Shown here: positions 10,936-22,449 of the stretch, one piece after another
Layout: every line of letters begins with the position of its first letter
Position numbering within the stretch: position 1 is the stretch's first letter
Origin: Antilocapra americana
Lineage: Eukaryota > Chordata > Mammalia > Artiodactyla > Antilocapridae
Assembly (NCBI GenBank): GCA_007570785.1
Contig: ML660201.1
Span: 32,487,840-32,551,839, forward strand
DNA: 64,000 nt
Direction of reading: 5' to 3'
Position numbers and translations under genes: made by a program
Notes under the pieces: generated by a model
Database searches by the model: none
Told to the model about the DNA's origin: nothing
The model's input: only the letters and a program-made list of their open reading frames with translations

Positions 10936-12890
10936 ACCTTCCACTTTTAAAATGGAACAGAACTTCCAGGATTTCGTTTTTTATATTTAGAGCAGAAAAC
11001 TTTCTCATTAGACATTAATTAATGGTTATATTTTGAATAGCTGCAAGTACTGTATTGGCACAGTCATGAATTTTTATCGTGTAAAGAAGGAAAAGAAAGG
11101 TGTGTTGACATTTGCTGTGTGTATGCTCTGTTTTTAGACCCTGTGTGAAATGTTTAACTAGGTTATCAAGTTTAAATAACTCTTTGTTGGGGTGTGGGGG
11201 TGGATGTATTTTCTCCATGTTATAGATTCAGAAATAGAGGTGTAGGTGTTCTGTAACCTGCCCAGTGTTTCACAGAGAGGTGTAGTCTCTGTGAGTGCTG
11301 GGGTCCTTGGTTGTTTCACTCCATGGGGCCAGGCTCTTCTTGTTCATCCATGGTGATTTCCGGCCCTGGCCCCTGACCCATCATGGCATATGTATTCAGT
11401 CGGGTCATTGAATGGACATAGGTCTTTAGCTACATAACGCATCTCCATGTTTGATGACAAGTGCATCACTTTTGGAAAAAAAAATCATTCCTAAGAAATA
11501 GATGAGTTTTGCACCATTAGATGAATCTCTGTTGATCGACGTGGAATAAAAGTGACGTGCAACCATGGTATTTCTGATAGGTTTTAAAAGTCTTGAGTTT
11601 GAAGTCACGCTTTTCAAGGTGTTTGAATTCTTCCTGATGTAAATGATAGAAGTGGAACAAGAAGCACTTAATAAGTCATTTAGAATTATTTTATTGTCCT
11701 CTTAAAGTCTTGATATTCTTTTCAGTCAACCGAAAAAGGCAGTCTATAAAATTAACTTTAGGTTAAGTTCAGTATTCTACACTTCTTGTGAACTTGCCAG
11801 TTGGTACTTATAATCTTTCTGAAATGTAATTGATTTTGAAAACAGTTTTGCAAATATGTATATGTGCGATGATGCTGCGTGTCTCCATGGTAGCGTCTTC
11901 AGCCTGCCAGCCATGTAAGTGCTAGTACTTCTGCTGGCGGCAGCTTGGCCTCCTTGGACGCAGACTGCTGGAGTGACCAAGGGATGCTTAATTTTACTCT
12001 GCAGATTTAGCCTAAAAGCAATGATTTAGAATGGCTGTTTGAGAAATCAAGAAAATAGCAGAGGAAGAGAAAATGTGTGACTGTTAGCCTTCCTGAAATT
12101 TAATGGCCCTTGTCAATGGGTTAAGCCTGCATTCTTGCCTTTATGCATGTGTTTCAGGCCTGGAAATAAGGACTGAATGTTCTTTTTTCCTGTCTCACTC
12201 CTACCTTCTGATAGCCTTTATAAGTTCTAGGAAAACCTAGGGCTGAACACCTGTGAGTTTGATGGCTGTTTAATTTTTTAACCTTTAGAGGACTGTGAAA
12301 TTATTTAATCACCCAGTTACCCATATTGTCAGTTGAGGGAGCATTCCCATCACAGGACTGAAGAAGCTGGTTCTGTGAAAGGTGGCCTGGAGATTCCCCA
12401 CCTTGGCGGTTGCACTTATTTAAAGCAATGTGGAGGTGGGTTAAACACAGGGTCCCATGTGCCGGAAGGTGGTTAGTTAGGCTTCTGTTGGTGAACTATT
12501 GTGGGCGTATGCAGTGGGTTATTAGAGTAATTGAACTCTGTTTCCATAAAGAGGAGAGTTTCATTATCAAATTCTTGTTTGAATACTGTCATAATAGCAG
12601 CTGTAGCACATATGACCTAATTTCCATGCAGATAAGAATTCTAGACCGCTTGGTAGCATAATTACTATATAACATACATTACTAGTAAGAACTGGGGCTT
12701 TTACCAGAGCTATGCTCCTGGGACACATCTACCTGATTTTGTTAAGTTTCAAATGATAGACAAATAGGAAGTAGCCATTTCAGTGATGCCCTACTTGTTT
12801 TACAGCATCCTAATTTGAGCAGACTTTTTGGTGTAATATGGTAATGGTGTCAACAACACCTTCACAGTGAACCAAATCTCAGGAGGGCAA
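10936..12890. other. Intronic sequence, repeat-poor
   Basis: Nearly 2 kb with no recognisable recent repeat. Local G-rich pieces (11190-11210, 11890-11980) and small open frames (12410-12661) show no domain. 11640-12000 is a possible conserved noncoding stretch, judged only by lack of repeats. Confidence 0.45.
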
Positions 12891-12895
12891 GAAAA

Positions 12896-13007
12896 ATAAG
12901 AGTGAGTTGCCATTTCCTACTCCAGGGGATCTTCTGACCCAGGGATCAAACCTGTATCTCCTGAATCAGCAGGCAGATTCTTTACCACTGTGCCACCAGG
13001 AAAGCCC
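12896..13007 (-). mobile_element. Bov-tA SINE, partial
   Basis: Antisense tRNA-Glu-derived half plus part of the BovA half: GTTGCCATTTCCTACTCCAG, CCCAGGGATCAAACC, AGATTCTTTACCACTGTGCC and ACCAGGAAAGCCC. About half length. Confidence 0.9.
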
Positions 13008-13340
13008 GAAAGGCACAATAGATTTTGCTAATTAAAAAGTCTAATGAATTGGGGCAATAGAAATTATGATGAAATGGAGACTATGAGATTAATTCTTTGA
13101 AAATCTAACAGTAAGTAACAGAAGGTTCTTTGTTGTTAGGAAGGCTTTTTTCTCTGCACGTTGTATAAAAACTTTGATCTCCCTGTGGCTGTGATTCGGT
13201 GAAGTCACTGAGGTCCCCAGGGGAGTGAGCACCTGTTTGCATCCCTTACATTGGACCTGTTGATTAAACATAGTATGTGCTCAGTAAATATTTATAGAAT
13301 GAAGAATTCGATTTTTTGATTATCATCAGACAGTCTACAT
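13008..13340. other. Intronic spacer
   Basis: About 330 bp. The end, AGTATGTGCTCAGTAAATAT (13272-13291), resembles the 3' tip of an L2 or MIR; otherwise nothing is recognised. Confidence 0.4.
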
Positions 13341-13536
13341 GTGGGACTTCCCTGATGGTCCACTGGTTAAGACCTTGCCATCCAATGCAGGAGGTACAGG
13401 TTTTATCCCTGGTGCTGGAGCTAAGTTCCCACATGCCTCACAGCCAAAAACAAAAACCAAATCTTAAAGCAGAAACAATATTGTAACAAATTCAGTAAAG
13501 ACCTTAAAGATAGTCCTCATCAAAAAGAAAAAAAGT
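13341..13536 (+). mobile_element. tRNA-Glu-derived SINE of CHR type
   Basis: Starts GGGACTTCCCTGATGGTCCA, with CCAATGCAGGAGGTACAGG, then GCAGAAACAATATTGTAACA and an A-rich tail. This is the cetartiodactyl tRNA-Glu SINE without the BovA half. It sits directly against the L1 that follows. Confidence 0.88.
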
Positions 13537-14197
13537 CTGCACATAATGATTGTTGGAGAAGGTGTGAAGAAAAGTTTACCTTTGTACATTGTTAGTCGGA
13601 AATTAAATTGGTGCAACTGCTATGGAAAACAGAATGGAGATTCCTTAAAAAATTCAAGATAGAATCACTACATGATACAGCAATTCCACTCCTGGGTGTA
13701 TAGCTGGAAAAAAAAGAAAACACCAATTCAAAGAGATACATGTATCCCAGTGTTCAGAGCAGTATTATTTATAGCAGCCAGGATATAGAAGCTACCCAAG
13801 TATTCATCAATAGGTAATTGACTGAAGACCCATAGTGTGTACATACACACACACACACATACACAATGGGATATTACTCAGTCATAAAAAAGAATGAAAC
13901 GTGCCATTCGTAGCAATTTAGATGGACCTAGAAAAGCAATGATTTAGTGAAATAAGACAGAAAGGCAGACACTGCAAGATATCACTTATATGTGGAATCT
14001 AAAAAATAAAACAAATGTATATACAAAAGAGAAACAGACTCATGGCTATAGAAAACAAACTTGTGGTTACCAAAGGGGAGAAGGAAAGGGTGTAGGGACA
14101 CACTAGGGGTATGGGGTTAATAGATACCAACTACCATATATAGTAGTAGATTCACAGTATTATAAATCAACTATAGTTCAATTTTAAAAAGATACCA
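13537..14197 (+). mobile_element. L1 3' region, artiodactyl type
   Basis: ORF2-end/3' UTR series: GTTGGAGAAGGTGTGAAGA, TACAGCAATTCCACTCCTGG, TACACAATGGGATATTACTC, ATATCACTTATATGTGGAAT and a CAACTATAGTTCAATTTT end. A short (CA)n run lies at 13845-13858. 5' truncated and not coding. Confidence 0.92.
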
Positions 14198-15648
14198 TTT
14201 TGTTTTACCTTTCTCCAAGATACTCTATTGGACTTGAAAACTCAGTATTCTTAAACTTAGTGTTTACATTTCTGATTACCACTGGTCCTTTAGTGAAAAT
14301 GAAATCTTTGGGTATCATGAATCCAAACATTAATCAGTTATTTATCTGCAGATTACCTCAGTATAGCAGATGATAGCTGATAATATGTTTGGTTATAAAG
14401 ACTCTAAGGAGAAGAAAGGAAAAGAATTACTGAGTGTTGATGGGATTTGTGAGACTCAGTTGAAGCTGTTGATTTGAGGAAGGTGTTCTGTTCAGTGCTC
14501 GTTGGAATTTTCCCAGGAAGCTTGTCTAGAAATGAAGCAGCCTTGACATCAGGACGGAGGGATGGCTGCATCTGGGGAACATGCTGATTGACCATTGTGA
14601 GCTGAAAGGGGGGACCACAGACTCGTTCTAGGGAGGTGAAAATGTTTACAATTTGAGTCTAGAAATGCAGCTAAGTAGGTATTAAAATTCTGGCTGAGGG
14701 AAGTGGAGGAGAAGGGAGCAGAGAATCTAGCAAACTACACAAATGAACCTCTGTTTTAAAGTAATTGTTTCTGGAAGACATACGTGAGTCTGCACCTCCA
14801 AGCCCTGTGGTTTTGAGTGCTTGATCTGAGGGGCACAGTTTGCCAATTATTAATGGGCTGACCTGGGAGCTTTGCCAGTTTTCCTATTACATTTTTCTGG
14901 ATCCCAGCCAGAACCTTGTGGATGAGCTTCGACCTCCAGAGAGAGCCCCGTGGAGCTGAGAGAGCTGGAATGAGAGTGACCGTAAGGAATTCTCCCTGGC
15001 CTGACTGATCAGATATCCCCCTGGTGTGATCCATTGTGTGGCTCATCCGGGTTCTGTAGTGAGGACTGCACACTTGCGTGCTTACTGCTCACTTGTCTTC
15101 ACACTCTCACAGCAGGCCAGAGGAGCAGGCTGTGTTCATACCCTGTAGGGTGTGTTGCATTTGCTTAGTTTTTCTTTGTACCCTGTGTTGCCCAACCCTA
15201 CTCCATTCTAGCGTGATCAGTCTGGAACTGAGTGATGCCCTGAAACACCTGAGCAGTTGCTCTGGAAATTGGTCAAAAAACAAACAAATACCTCCCTCTT
15301 TTCTTTAAGCAAGAAGAGAATGAGAGAAGAGCTAGGAGCTCATGTTCATTAAATCCTGTGAAGTGCCAAGCCTTGTACATACGAAGAGTTCTACCAGTTA
15401 TCTCAGAATTTTCAGAACAGTGCAGTGAGCTGTGATGAGAAATGAGTACTGTTGCTTTATTGTGGCGCTTGGTCTTCTTTTGGAGTCTACGAGAGACCCC
15501 ATTGTTTTTAGATAGAACATGTTGGCATTTTTCCACTGCATGGCATCCGTTTTTATTGTATACCAAGGCTCATGGTTACAATTTTAGTTGTCCCACATTG
15601 CTGTGGAATTACAGAATTATCCTAAAGGCCAAAAGCAACTTGCCTTGC
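14198..15648. other. Intronic sequence, repeat-poor
   Basis: About 1.45 kb of single-copy-looking sequence. The open frames at 14756-15073 and 15273-15566 on the - strand and 15442-15765 on + have no known domains and no splice support. Confidence 0.45.
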
Positions 15649-15755
15649 TTCTTTCCCTCCCTCTTTACTTTTCTTCCTCATTCTTTCTGTTATTCCTCTT
15701 TTCCTTCTTTCTCTCCTCTTTATCCTCCCTTCCTTTCTTCCCACCCTTTCTCAAA
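15649..15755. repeat. Pyrimidine-rich low-complexity tract
   Basis: Over 100 bp of almost pure C/T on the + strand, with TTCC, TTCT and CCCT mixtures. It could adopt unusual structure but has no coding meaning. Confidence 0.85.
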
Positions 15756-16290
15756 GTTTTACTAGGCATTTGCTTTGTAACAACCTCTGGAGTAAGTTGA
15801 GGGCTGTGTTTTCTGAGATCTCTAAATTTGAGTTTCTGTTGCTCTCAGGAGCTTCATTGTCTCTTCTGTAGTGAGATCTCCCAGGATGTGCACTCTGGAA
15901 ATATTTATGGTTGTCCAAATGACCCAAAATTAAGAAAAAGATTTTTTCACCTTGGTGGCTAATTTGTGTTGTCTTCTCAGTTCTCACTACTATTTCTAGT
16001 TCTTGCTGGCACTGAAAAAGAGTCCTTTCTTAGAATGCTTAGGCAGTTGAGTTTTAACTAGAATGAGTTCATTTTCAAGCACATGATGCAAATGAAATAG
16101 CTTTAAGGTCTAATTTTCCATTGAAATTTTCTTACTTGGTCAAGTGTCTAACTTCACCATGGGGCAAGATGCTTGCTTTGAGATGCTCACTGGGAAAGCA
16201 GCCTTTCATTTCCTGGTTACTCAAAGACAGAAGTTCATGTAAATGGAGTAACAAGAGCACTCTCCCTTGCTTTTCTCTCTTGTGTGTTTC
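15756..16290. other. Intronic sequence, nothing recognised
   Basis: Single-copy-looking intron between the pyrimidine tract and a poly(C) run. Confidence 0.4.
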
Positions 16291-16291
16291 T

Positions 16292-16308
16292 CCCCCCCCC
16301 CCCCCCCC
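16292..16308. repeat. Poly(C) run of 17
   Basis: Seventeen consecutive C, preceded by a T-rich stretch. Mononucleotide C runs this long are uncommon in mammalian introns and prone to length error in sequencing. Confidence 0.95.
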
Positions 16309-17756
16309 ACGCCATCTCTCTCCTTTTTTCTGATGTCACTCATGAAGTTTGCTCACATTAGGTGACATTTATAATGATCGCCCTGTAATGCTCTCTTGAA
16401 CCTTGCTAGTGTGTAGACTAGAACATTGTCTCATTTAGCATTCCTAGAATCTGAAGTAGAATTTTCTCCTCTTGAGATTAGATGTCAGGGATACAATGGG
16501 CTCAAAAACAATTTTTTTAGTGACTCTTACCGGCTAGCATACATTCTGAGCAACTACCTGTGCTTTATTGATTGATGGCGGTGTAAGACTCTTTAGTAGA
16601 CATGATATGTGTGCCCAAACACTATAGCACCCAGGGCATGGACATGCTGGTTGAGGAAACAGACAAGTTCTTTGGAGAGTGGTAAGTCGCTGTGGTGTGG
16701 CCAAGGATCGGATACGAGAATCCACAGTAATGATACCCAGCCCAATCTTTGTATATAAGGCTGGGTTTCCTCTAAGAATCGATATCTGCACTGAGAATTA
16801 TACTGCAGGAACATATGGGGATGCAGTAGGGATCGGTAGTGTAAGTGTTGGGTGAGAGAGAAACAGCAAGCTTGAGGTTTCCAAGTGTAGACAGTTACAG
16901 TAGGTGCCACATTCAGAAATTAGCCAAGACTGCTCTGCCTTTGGAGCAGTTGCTTGGGTGGGAGTTACAGGGCACCAGAAGCAACAAAACTGAGATCCTG
17001 AGTGCTCGGTGCCGACGGATATGACTAGAGGGGAAAGCATGAGCAAGTCATGGGAAGCTTCCAAGAACTCTACAGAAATTGAGTTTTATGTTTGTAGACT
17101 TTAGGAAGCTTCATACAGGTGAATGATGTAATTAGATTTGAATTTGCTGTTCTTGTCTCCTGAGTCTAGAAGGTATAATCTGTATCATTAATTGTTGTGT
17201 AATTTTTATCCTAAACTTAGCTTTATATGGTAGAAGAGGAATTTCTTCATACTGAGATCCTCTAAAACCATGAGTAAGCTTCGTAGGAAGCTAGGGATAG
17301 TGGTACTCAAATTTTGCCTGCTTCTGTTAGTATTTCTCTAAGGAATACTAGTCCTGTGAAATGCCCACTGAAGAAACATTTGGGTAAGCAGAAAGAAGTC
17401 TTGCAGTAAAGAATTCTGTTGAAAAACTGGTGCTTTCCAGAATCATTTGACTGAGATTTCTTTATGGCTGAAAATCTGTTAATATTTGCAGGGTATGCTG
17501 TGGGAGAAAGCATTGTTCTTAATGTAGGATATTGAATGAAATATTCAATATTCAATGAGGAATGAAACTGGTTTTTCCTTTCTCTGTGAGAGTATGTTCT
17601 CTTGATTGCTACCTCTCTATAGCAATTAAGGGAATCAGGAATCCATTGCTAAATTAAGCTAATGTAGTTGTAAAGAACACTGGAAATTATAGAGAATCAC
17701 ATCCCTAGTCGATTGAATCTTGTTGAACTAAAGCATAAGGTTAATAGCCATTGCAA
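16309..17756. other. Intronic sequence, repeat-poor
   Basis: About 1.45 kb without recognisable repeats. Overlapping open frames on the - strand (16534-17064) have no known domain. Confidence 0.45.
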
Positions 17757-17887
17757 ATTTTTTGTTTCTTTTTGCTTTGGCTACACTGCACCATTTGTGG
17801 GATCTTAGTTCCCCCATCAGGGATTGATCCTGGATTCTCTACAGTGAAAGCACAGAGTCCTAACCACTGGACCACCAGAGAATTCCC
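17757..17887 (-). mobile_element. tRNA-Glu-derived SINE of CHR type
   Basis: Antisense copy: TTTTTTGTTTC (17757-17767, tail), TTTGTGGGATCTTAGTTCCC, CAGGGATTGATCCTGG, AGTCCTAACCACTGGACCAC and CAGAGAATTCCCC. The anticodon-arm-like remnant is degenerate, so this is not a tRNA gene. Confidence 0.9.
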
Positions 17888-19190
17888 CGAAAGTCTTTTT
17901 AAACAACAAACCTTTGGTTTGTGTTTTAGCAGATAAACGGTGACTTCTCTGTAAAAATGAAAGGTTTTAGAACTGTTAGTTTGTAATGACTTTCTAATGC
18001 GTTTCACCATTTGGCAGTTCAAAATAACTTGAGTCTTCATAAAGCTCTTATGCCTAGAATTACTCTTTAACGTATGGTAAGAGGTATAATATTTATCATA
18101 ATCTAACAACCACCAAATAGGAAACTAAATCACTCAGGAACTCAGGTATGCATATTTACATTAAAACAATGAATTTTCATCATTCATGAATATTCATTGT
18201 GCTTTGTATTTATTCAGTAAGTAGTACAGGCCTCATGTCAATATTTTCTGAAGTCTATATTTCACAAACTAATGGCACATCAGCATGCATATTTAAATAT
18301 TTATTAAACTAGTTCTAAACATCTCTCATACTTGCTCCTAAACCATGGGCTGCTCATGTTTTTTTAAGGAATATTAGTTTCTAATGTCCTTCCAGTGATG
18401 TATCTTGAAGGCTGATTATTTAATGTAGAGATATATGACAATAGGTTTTCCTGTTTCGTTATAGTTGTTAGGTCAGAATTTTATTGCTCATGGCTAAATG
18501 CAGCGGAAAGACTTTTACTGTTAAAAACAACTCTCTCTTCAGCGTAATCTCTCTGATAAAGTGGAAATGGAATGTGAGTCTCAAACAGTGATCTGTTATC
18601 AAGCCCAGGTTAATCAAGTGGTAAAGTGATGCTTCTGTTTGAAGTCTCTTCCACTGTTTGTGGTGAATGTTACATTGCATGTCTTGAGTTTTATGATGGA
18701 GTTTGCACTAATTATCAGCAGTGAGATTCTCGGTAGAATGATGAAATCATTCTCTTTCTTTTATGAACTTACAGAATCTCATAAGTTGGTGTCATGATGA
18801 TTTGCCCTTCACTGGGTTGGCTAAAACTTTGCCAAAATAGATTTGGTGGTATTAAATTTTGGTAAGGGTTATTATGCTGAGGTATTTAGTTAGCTTCTGT
18901 TACCACCATGCTTCATCAGTCACAAGAGGCTTCTGAAAGGAAGTCTGACACATCATAATAAGACAAATAAGACATCTTAATAAACACTGTTCATGCTTAG
19001 AAGATGGGTAGTCAACTGTGGTTGCTGATTCCCCTGGGACTAATTCTTTTTGTAGTTCAGCTTTTAATGGAAATCAGGGAGTCATGCCACACAGGTTTCC
19101 ATTTTGAAAATGTTCCGTGATAATGCCATTTTTTAAAGAAAATCAGTTCTTTTGCTAGCATACTTTTTTTTTTTTTGGAAACCACACTGA
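17888..19190. other. Intronic sequence, repeat-poor
   Basis: About 1.3 kb of AT-rich sequence with no clear repeat. The small frame at 18468-18680 (- strand) has no domain. 18470-18720 has a composition compatible with a conserved noncoding element. Confidence 0.45.
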
Positions 19191-19194
19191 TATG

Positions 19195-19410
19195 TGTCAG
19201 GCATTGGCAGAGTATTTTACGTATATTATATCAATGTAACCTCACTATATTTTTAGAGACTAGGCCTTATTATTAATCTCATTTACAGACAGGGAAGCTG
19301 AAGTTCAGAAAAATCAATGAATTTGCCTTGGGTCACCTGTTAAGCAGCTTACCTGAGTTTAAGTACAAATCTTTCTGACTCCAAAACTCAAGTTCTTAAC
19401 TGTATTAATG
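19195..19410 (-). repeat. MIR SINE relic
   Basis: Reverse MIR with GTGTCAGGCATTGGCAGAG, TATTATATCAATGTAACCTC, AATCTCATTTACAGACAGGG and GGGTCACCTGTTAAGCAGCT. Confidence 0.8.
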
Positions 19411-19489
19411 TAATATCTCCCATATAAATGCTTCAAAACTTTTTTTTCCCCTTATTACTGATCCAATCCCCAGTGAATTGTTTCGGTGA

Positions 19490-19878
19490 ACCACTGCTAT
19501 GTCACAAATCACTCCATCACTCCAGAACTTGGCGGCTTAAAAACAATAGCAAGCATTTATCCTGTTCATGAATCTGCAGTTAGGCTCAGTCCCAGTGGGG
19601 TGTCTTCACTAAGGCTAGGCTGGGTGTTTCACGTGGAGTTAGAGGGTTTACTCTTGTAGCTGTAGAGTTGTATGGGCTGTTGATTAGGAGCCCAGCTGGG
19701 ACTGTTGGATGGGAACTTCAGTTCATCTCTGTTGGTCTGTCCAGCTCCCTCCTAGCATGGCTGCTGTGTTACAAAAGCCTATTAGCAAGTATAAGAGGCC
19801 ACATCACAAGCTGCAAGAGTTCTTTTGACTGGGCTCAATAATAGCATAGCATCACTTTCTCTATATTCTCTTGGCCAA
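19490..19878. repeat. Old interspersed repeat, LTR or DNA transposon relic
   Basis: Carries a common mammalian repeat signature, CTTGGCGGCTTAAAAACAAT then CATGAATCTGCAGTTAGGCT and TTTCACGTGG. I recognise the type but cannot assign a family. The Bov-tA SINE at 19889 inserted at its right end. Confidence 0.5.
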
Positions 19879-20111
19879 GCAAGTTACTGGTGGCGCTTTA
19901 GTCGCTCAGTCGTGTCTGACTCTTTGTGACCCCGTGGACTGTAGCCCGTCAGGCTCCTCTGTCCACGGGATTTCCCAGGTAAGAATACTGGAGTGGGTTG
20001 CCATTTCCTTCTCCAGGGGATCTTCCTGATGCAGGGATTGAAGCTGGGTCCCCTGCATTGCAGGTGGATTCTTTACCAGCTGAGCCAACAGGGAAACCCA
20101 CGCAAGTTACT
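19879..20111 (-). mobile_element. Bov-tA SINE with 10-bp target-site duplication
   Basis: Antisense full-length composite SINE at 19889-20101: TTAGTCGCTCAGTCGTGTCT, CAGGCTCCTCTGTCCACGGG, CTCCAGGGGATCTTCC, TGCATTGCAGGTGG and AACAGGGAAACCC. GCAAGTTACT flanks it perfectly (19879-19888 and 20102-20111). Confidence 0.95.
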
Positions 20112-20284
20112 AAGCAGATTCAAATTCAAAAAGAGTAGAGTTGGACACCATGTTTTAATGAGCAGGATTAGTAGCTCTTTTCCCTTCTCACAATCTATTA
20201 CTTCAGTTTCTATAATAGCCTCTTAACTATTGTTCCTCTTCCTGTTCTAGTCCAGCGTGGAGTTTGTTCTCGACCCAGTCGACA

Positions 20285-20860
20285 GAGTCACCTACTTAAA
20301 ATCAGTCTGTAAAACCTCTTGACCCTGCTCTGATGAAAACCCTCTAATTGCTTCCCTTCTTATTTGAAGTAATAAAGTCCTCATGGGGCCTGCATCTCCC
20401 TGTGTTATCAAATCATTATCCTCTCTGCTCTAATGTTTGACTGTCTCTGTTCCACGTTCTCATTCAAATACCAAGCATGTTCCTGTCTCAGGGCATTTGT
20501 ATTTGGTGTTGCATCCTGTGTATGCCTAGAATACTCTTTCGGGTGTTTTATATCACTCCCATCTTCCTTTCCTCTCGACCTCTGTGCATTTTACTTTCTT
20601 GGTGAGGCATCCGCTGACCAGAGAAGACTGAATTCCACTTCACCAGCCAGAATTTCCTTTCACTCTTATTCTACTTTTTCTCCCTTATACTGAATGTCAC
20701 ATGACATATTTATTAACTTATTTATTGTGTTATCTCCACCCATTAAAATATAGTCTCCATGAGGACAGAGACTTTGGTTTATTTTGTTGCTGGACCTCAG
20801 TAACTTGCATAATTCAATACTTGGCACATAATAGGTGTTCAGTAACTATTTGTCAGATGC
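20285..20860 (+). mobile_element. L2 LINE 3' region relic
   Basis: L2 3' series on +: CTTGACCCTGCTCTGATGAA, TGTCTCAGGGCATTTGTATT, CCTAGAATACTCTTTCGGG, ATATAGTCTCCATGAGGACA and TTGGCACATAATAGGTGTTC ending in GTAACTATTTGTC. Old and non-coding. Confidence 0.8.
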
Positions 20861-21105
20861 ACAGAGGAACTTGATTGCAACACAGATTTAAATTTTTCAT
20901 GGCATTAATGTTTATGAAGTATTTTAATTTATGAATATAACTTTGTGTCTCATAATGCTGTGGGATTAAATCTGGTTTAACAAGGAGGTCCACAATGAAA
21001 TCTCTGCTTATTCCAGTCTCCTCATACTTTTTCTTTTTATAAACATTCATGGAGATTATCATCTTGTTAAGTTTTCTAAGCCCCAATGTACCTTTCTTTC
21101 AATAA
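20861..21105. other. Intronic spacer
   Basis: About 240 bp of AT-rich intron; nothing recognised. Confidence 0.4.
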
Positions 21106-21545
21106 ATAACTTGTACAACTCTTGCATACCCAGTCTGTGCTAGTCACTGAGGATACAGTGGGAAAGGCATAGCCCTAACCTTACAGTGTTAACATCATGA
21201 TGAAAGAGAAAGACAGTAAATAGTTGTACATATGCACAAAGGCATTACAGATTCTGAAAAGCACTGTGAAAGCTATACAGTGGTCTGTGAAGGAGAATTA
21301 GGCAGGATTTGCTTTAGATATAGACAGGGAGACATTGGGTACAAGGAGGTCTTTAGGCTGAAATGTAGCCAGTGGCTTTTGGTTAGTTTTAAGCTACTAA
21401 CCAGAAGGAAATGTTTATTCAACTAGTGTGAATTTAGCACCTACCATGTGCCAGATGTTTTTCCAGGTGTTAGGGATTCAGCTTTAACAGGACAGAAAAC
21501 CCCTTTATTCTCATGGATTTTACATTCCACTATGAGAAGATATTT
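21106..21545. repeat. Two old interspersed repeat relics, family unassigned
   Basis: CAGTCTGTGCTAGTCACTGA followed by GGATACAGTGGGAAAGG (from 21131), and later CACCTACCATGTGCCAGATG with GTGTTAGGGATTCAGC (from 21438). These share a widespread mammalian repeat pattern also seen at 9818 and 46480. Confidence 0.45.
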
Positions 21546-21954
21546 TAAAATTTTCTTTGTAATGTAAAATTTAAATTATTGTAATACTTTACAGTATATT
21601 CAGCAAGGTCAAGTCAGGAAGACAGAAGCAAAACTAGATTCAGCAGAGAGAATCTAGAAATGTAGGATCTGAAAAAGCTAAAGGAGAGCTCAGTGCAAAG
21701 CAAAGGAGTACAAAGAGAAAACAATAAGGTCATGAAGCAGCTCACACTGTTAGGAGGGAGAGTCCAATGGAAGGGGGAATGTTAGGAGAGGGACTTCATG
21801 GCTGAGAGCTCAGACTTCTAAGGAGGCAGCACTGGCCTGGGGTATAGGAACCTCTCAGATGGCCTGGAGAAAGTGCAAAGGTCTTGAGGCAGGTAACCAA
21901 GGTGGCTGACACAGAGGGAGATATCAAGATATTTGTTATCAGATTTAATGCTCC
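21546..21954. other. Intronic sequence, purine-rich
   Basis: Purine-rich intron. 21840-21910, with AAAGTGCAAAGGTCTTGAGG, resembles the reverse of an L2-type or related old repeat, but the match is weak. Confidence 0.35.
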
Positions 21955-22180
21955 AGAATCAGGAAAATCCAAATTTTAATATCAGTTCAGCTCCCTCTTT
22001 AACTGATCATCGAAAACAGGTAATACATGCTTTCTAATGCTCAGTTTGCCTATTTGGGAAACAGGGATATAAATACTATGCCCTGTGGTTATGATGACAT
22101 TTCAAAGGGAAAAAATGTACTTTACACAGTGGCTGACATATAGTAAGTGCCTAATAAATCCTTGGTTGTGGTGGTGATAA
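21955..22180 (+). repeat. MIR SINE relic
   Basis: Forward MIR: ATTTTAATATCAGTTCAGCT, TGCTCAGTTTGCCTATTTGG, GATATAAATACTATGCCCTG and CACAGTGGCTGACATATAGT ending GTGCCTAATAAATCC. Confidence 0.75.
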
Positions 22181-22190
22181 TAGTAGACCT

Positions 22191-22232
22191 GTATTATTAT
22201 TTTATACAGGTGTATTACTATTTTATACAAGT
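22191..22232. repeat. Imperfect 21-22 bp tandem duplication
   Basis: GTATTATTATTTTATACAGG is followed immediately by TGTATTACTATTTTATACAA. It adjoins the isolated BovB fragment. Confidence 0.6.
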
Positions 22233-22242
22233 CTACTACTAC

Positions 22243-22302
22243 AGAGAATTCCAGAAAAACATCTACTTCTGCTTCATTGACTGCGGTAAAGCCTTTGACT
22301 GC
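22243..22302 (+). mobile_element. Isolated BovB reverse transcriptase fragment, 60 bp
   Basis: Nearly identical to 22508-22567 of the neighbouring BovB (TTCCAGAAAAACATCTACTT ... AAAGCCTTTGACTG). It covers only the F-I-D-Y palm segment. It is a local duplicate or the remnant of a second copy. Confidence 0.9.
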
Positions 22303-22322
22303 ATATATGATAAAAAAATGTA

Positions 22323-22346
22323 GTGTGTGTGTGTGTGTGTGTGTGT
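22323..22346. repeat. (GT)12 microsatellite
   Basis: Twelve perfect GT units, then TTGTGTA. It lies between the isolated BovB fragment and the main BovB copy. Confidence 0.95.
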
Positions 22347-22449
22347 TTGTGTATGGATTCTGTATTATCTGTAGTTTTAAGTGTCCACCAGGGTTGTTAC
22401 AAGGTATCTTCCTGGGATAAGGAGGGACTACTTTAAAGAGATTTATAAA

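Noticed and set aside
13341..13410. tRNA-like sequence
   Set aside because: This and the other tRNA-Glu-like starts are heads of SINEs with degenerate arms and A-rich or BovA continuations, not tRNA genes.
15649..15755. Pyrimidine tract as a splice acceptor tract for a hidden exon
   Set aside because: No AG followed by an open, conserved-looking exon of MAGI1 frame was found downstream.
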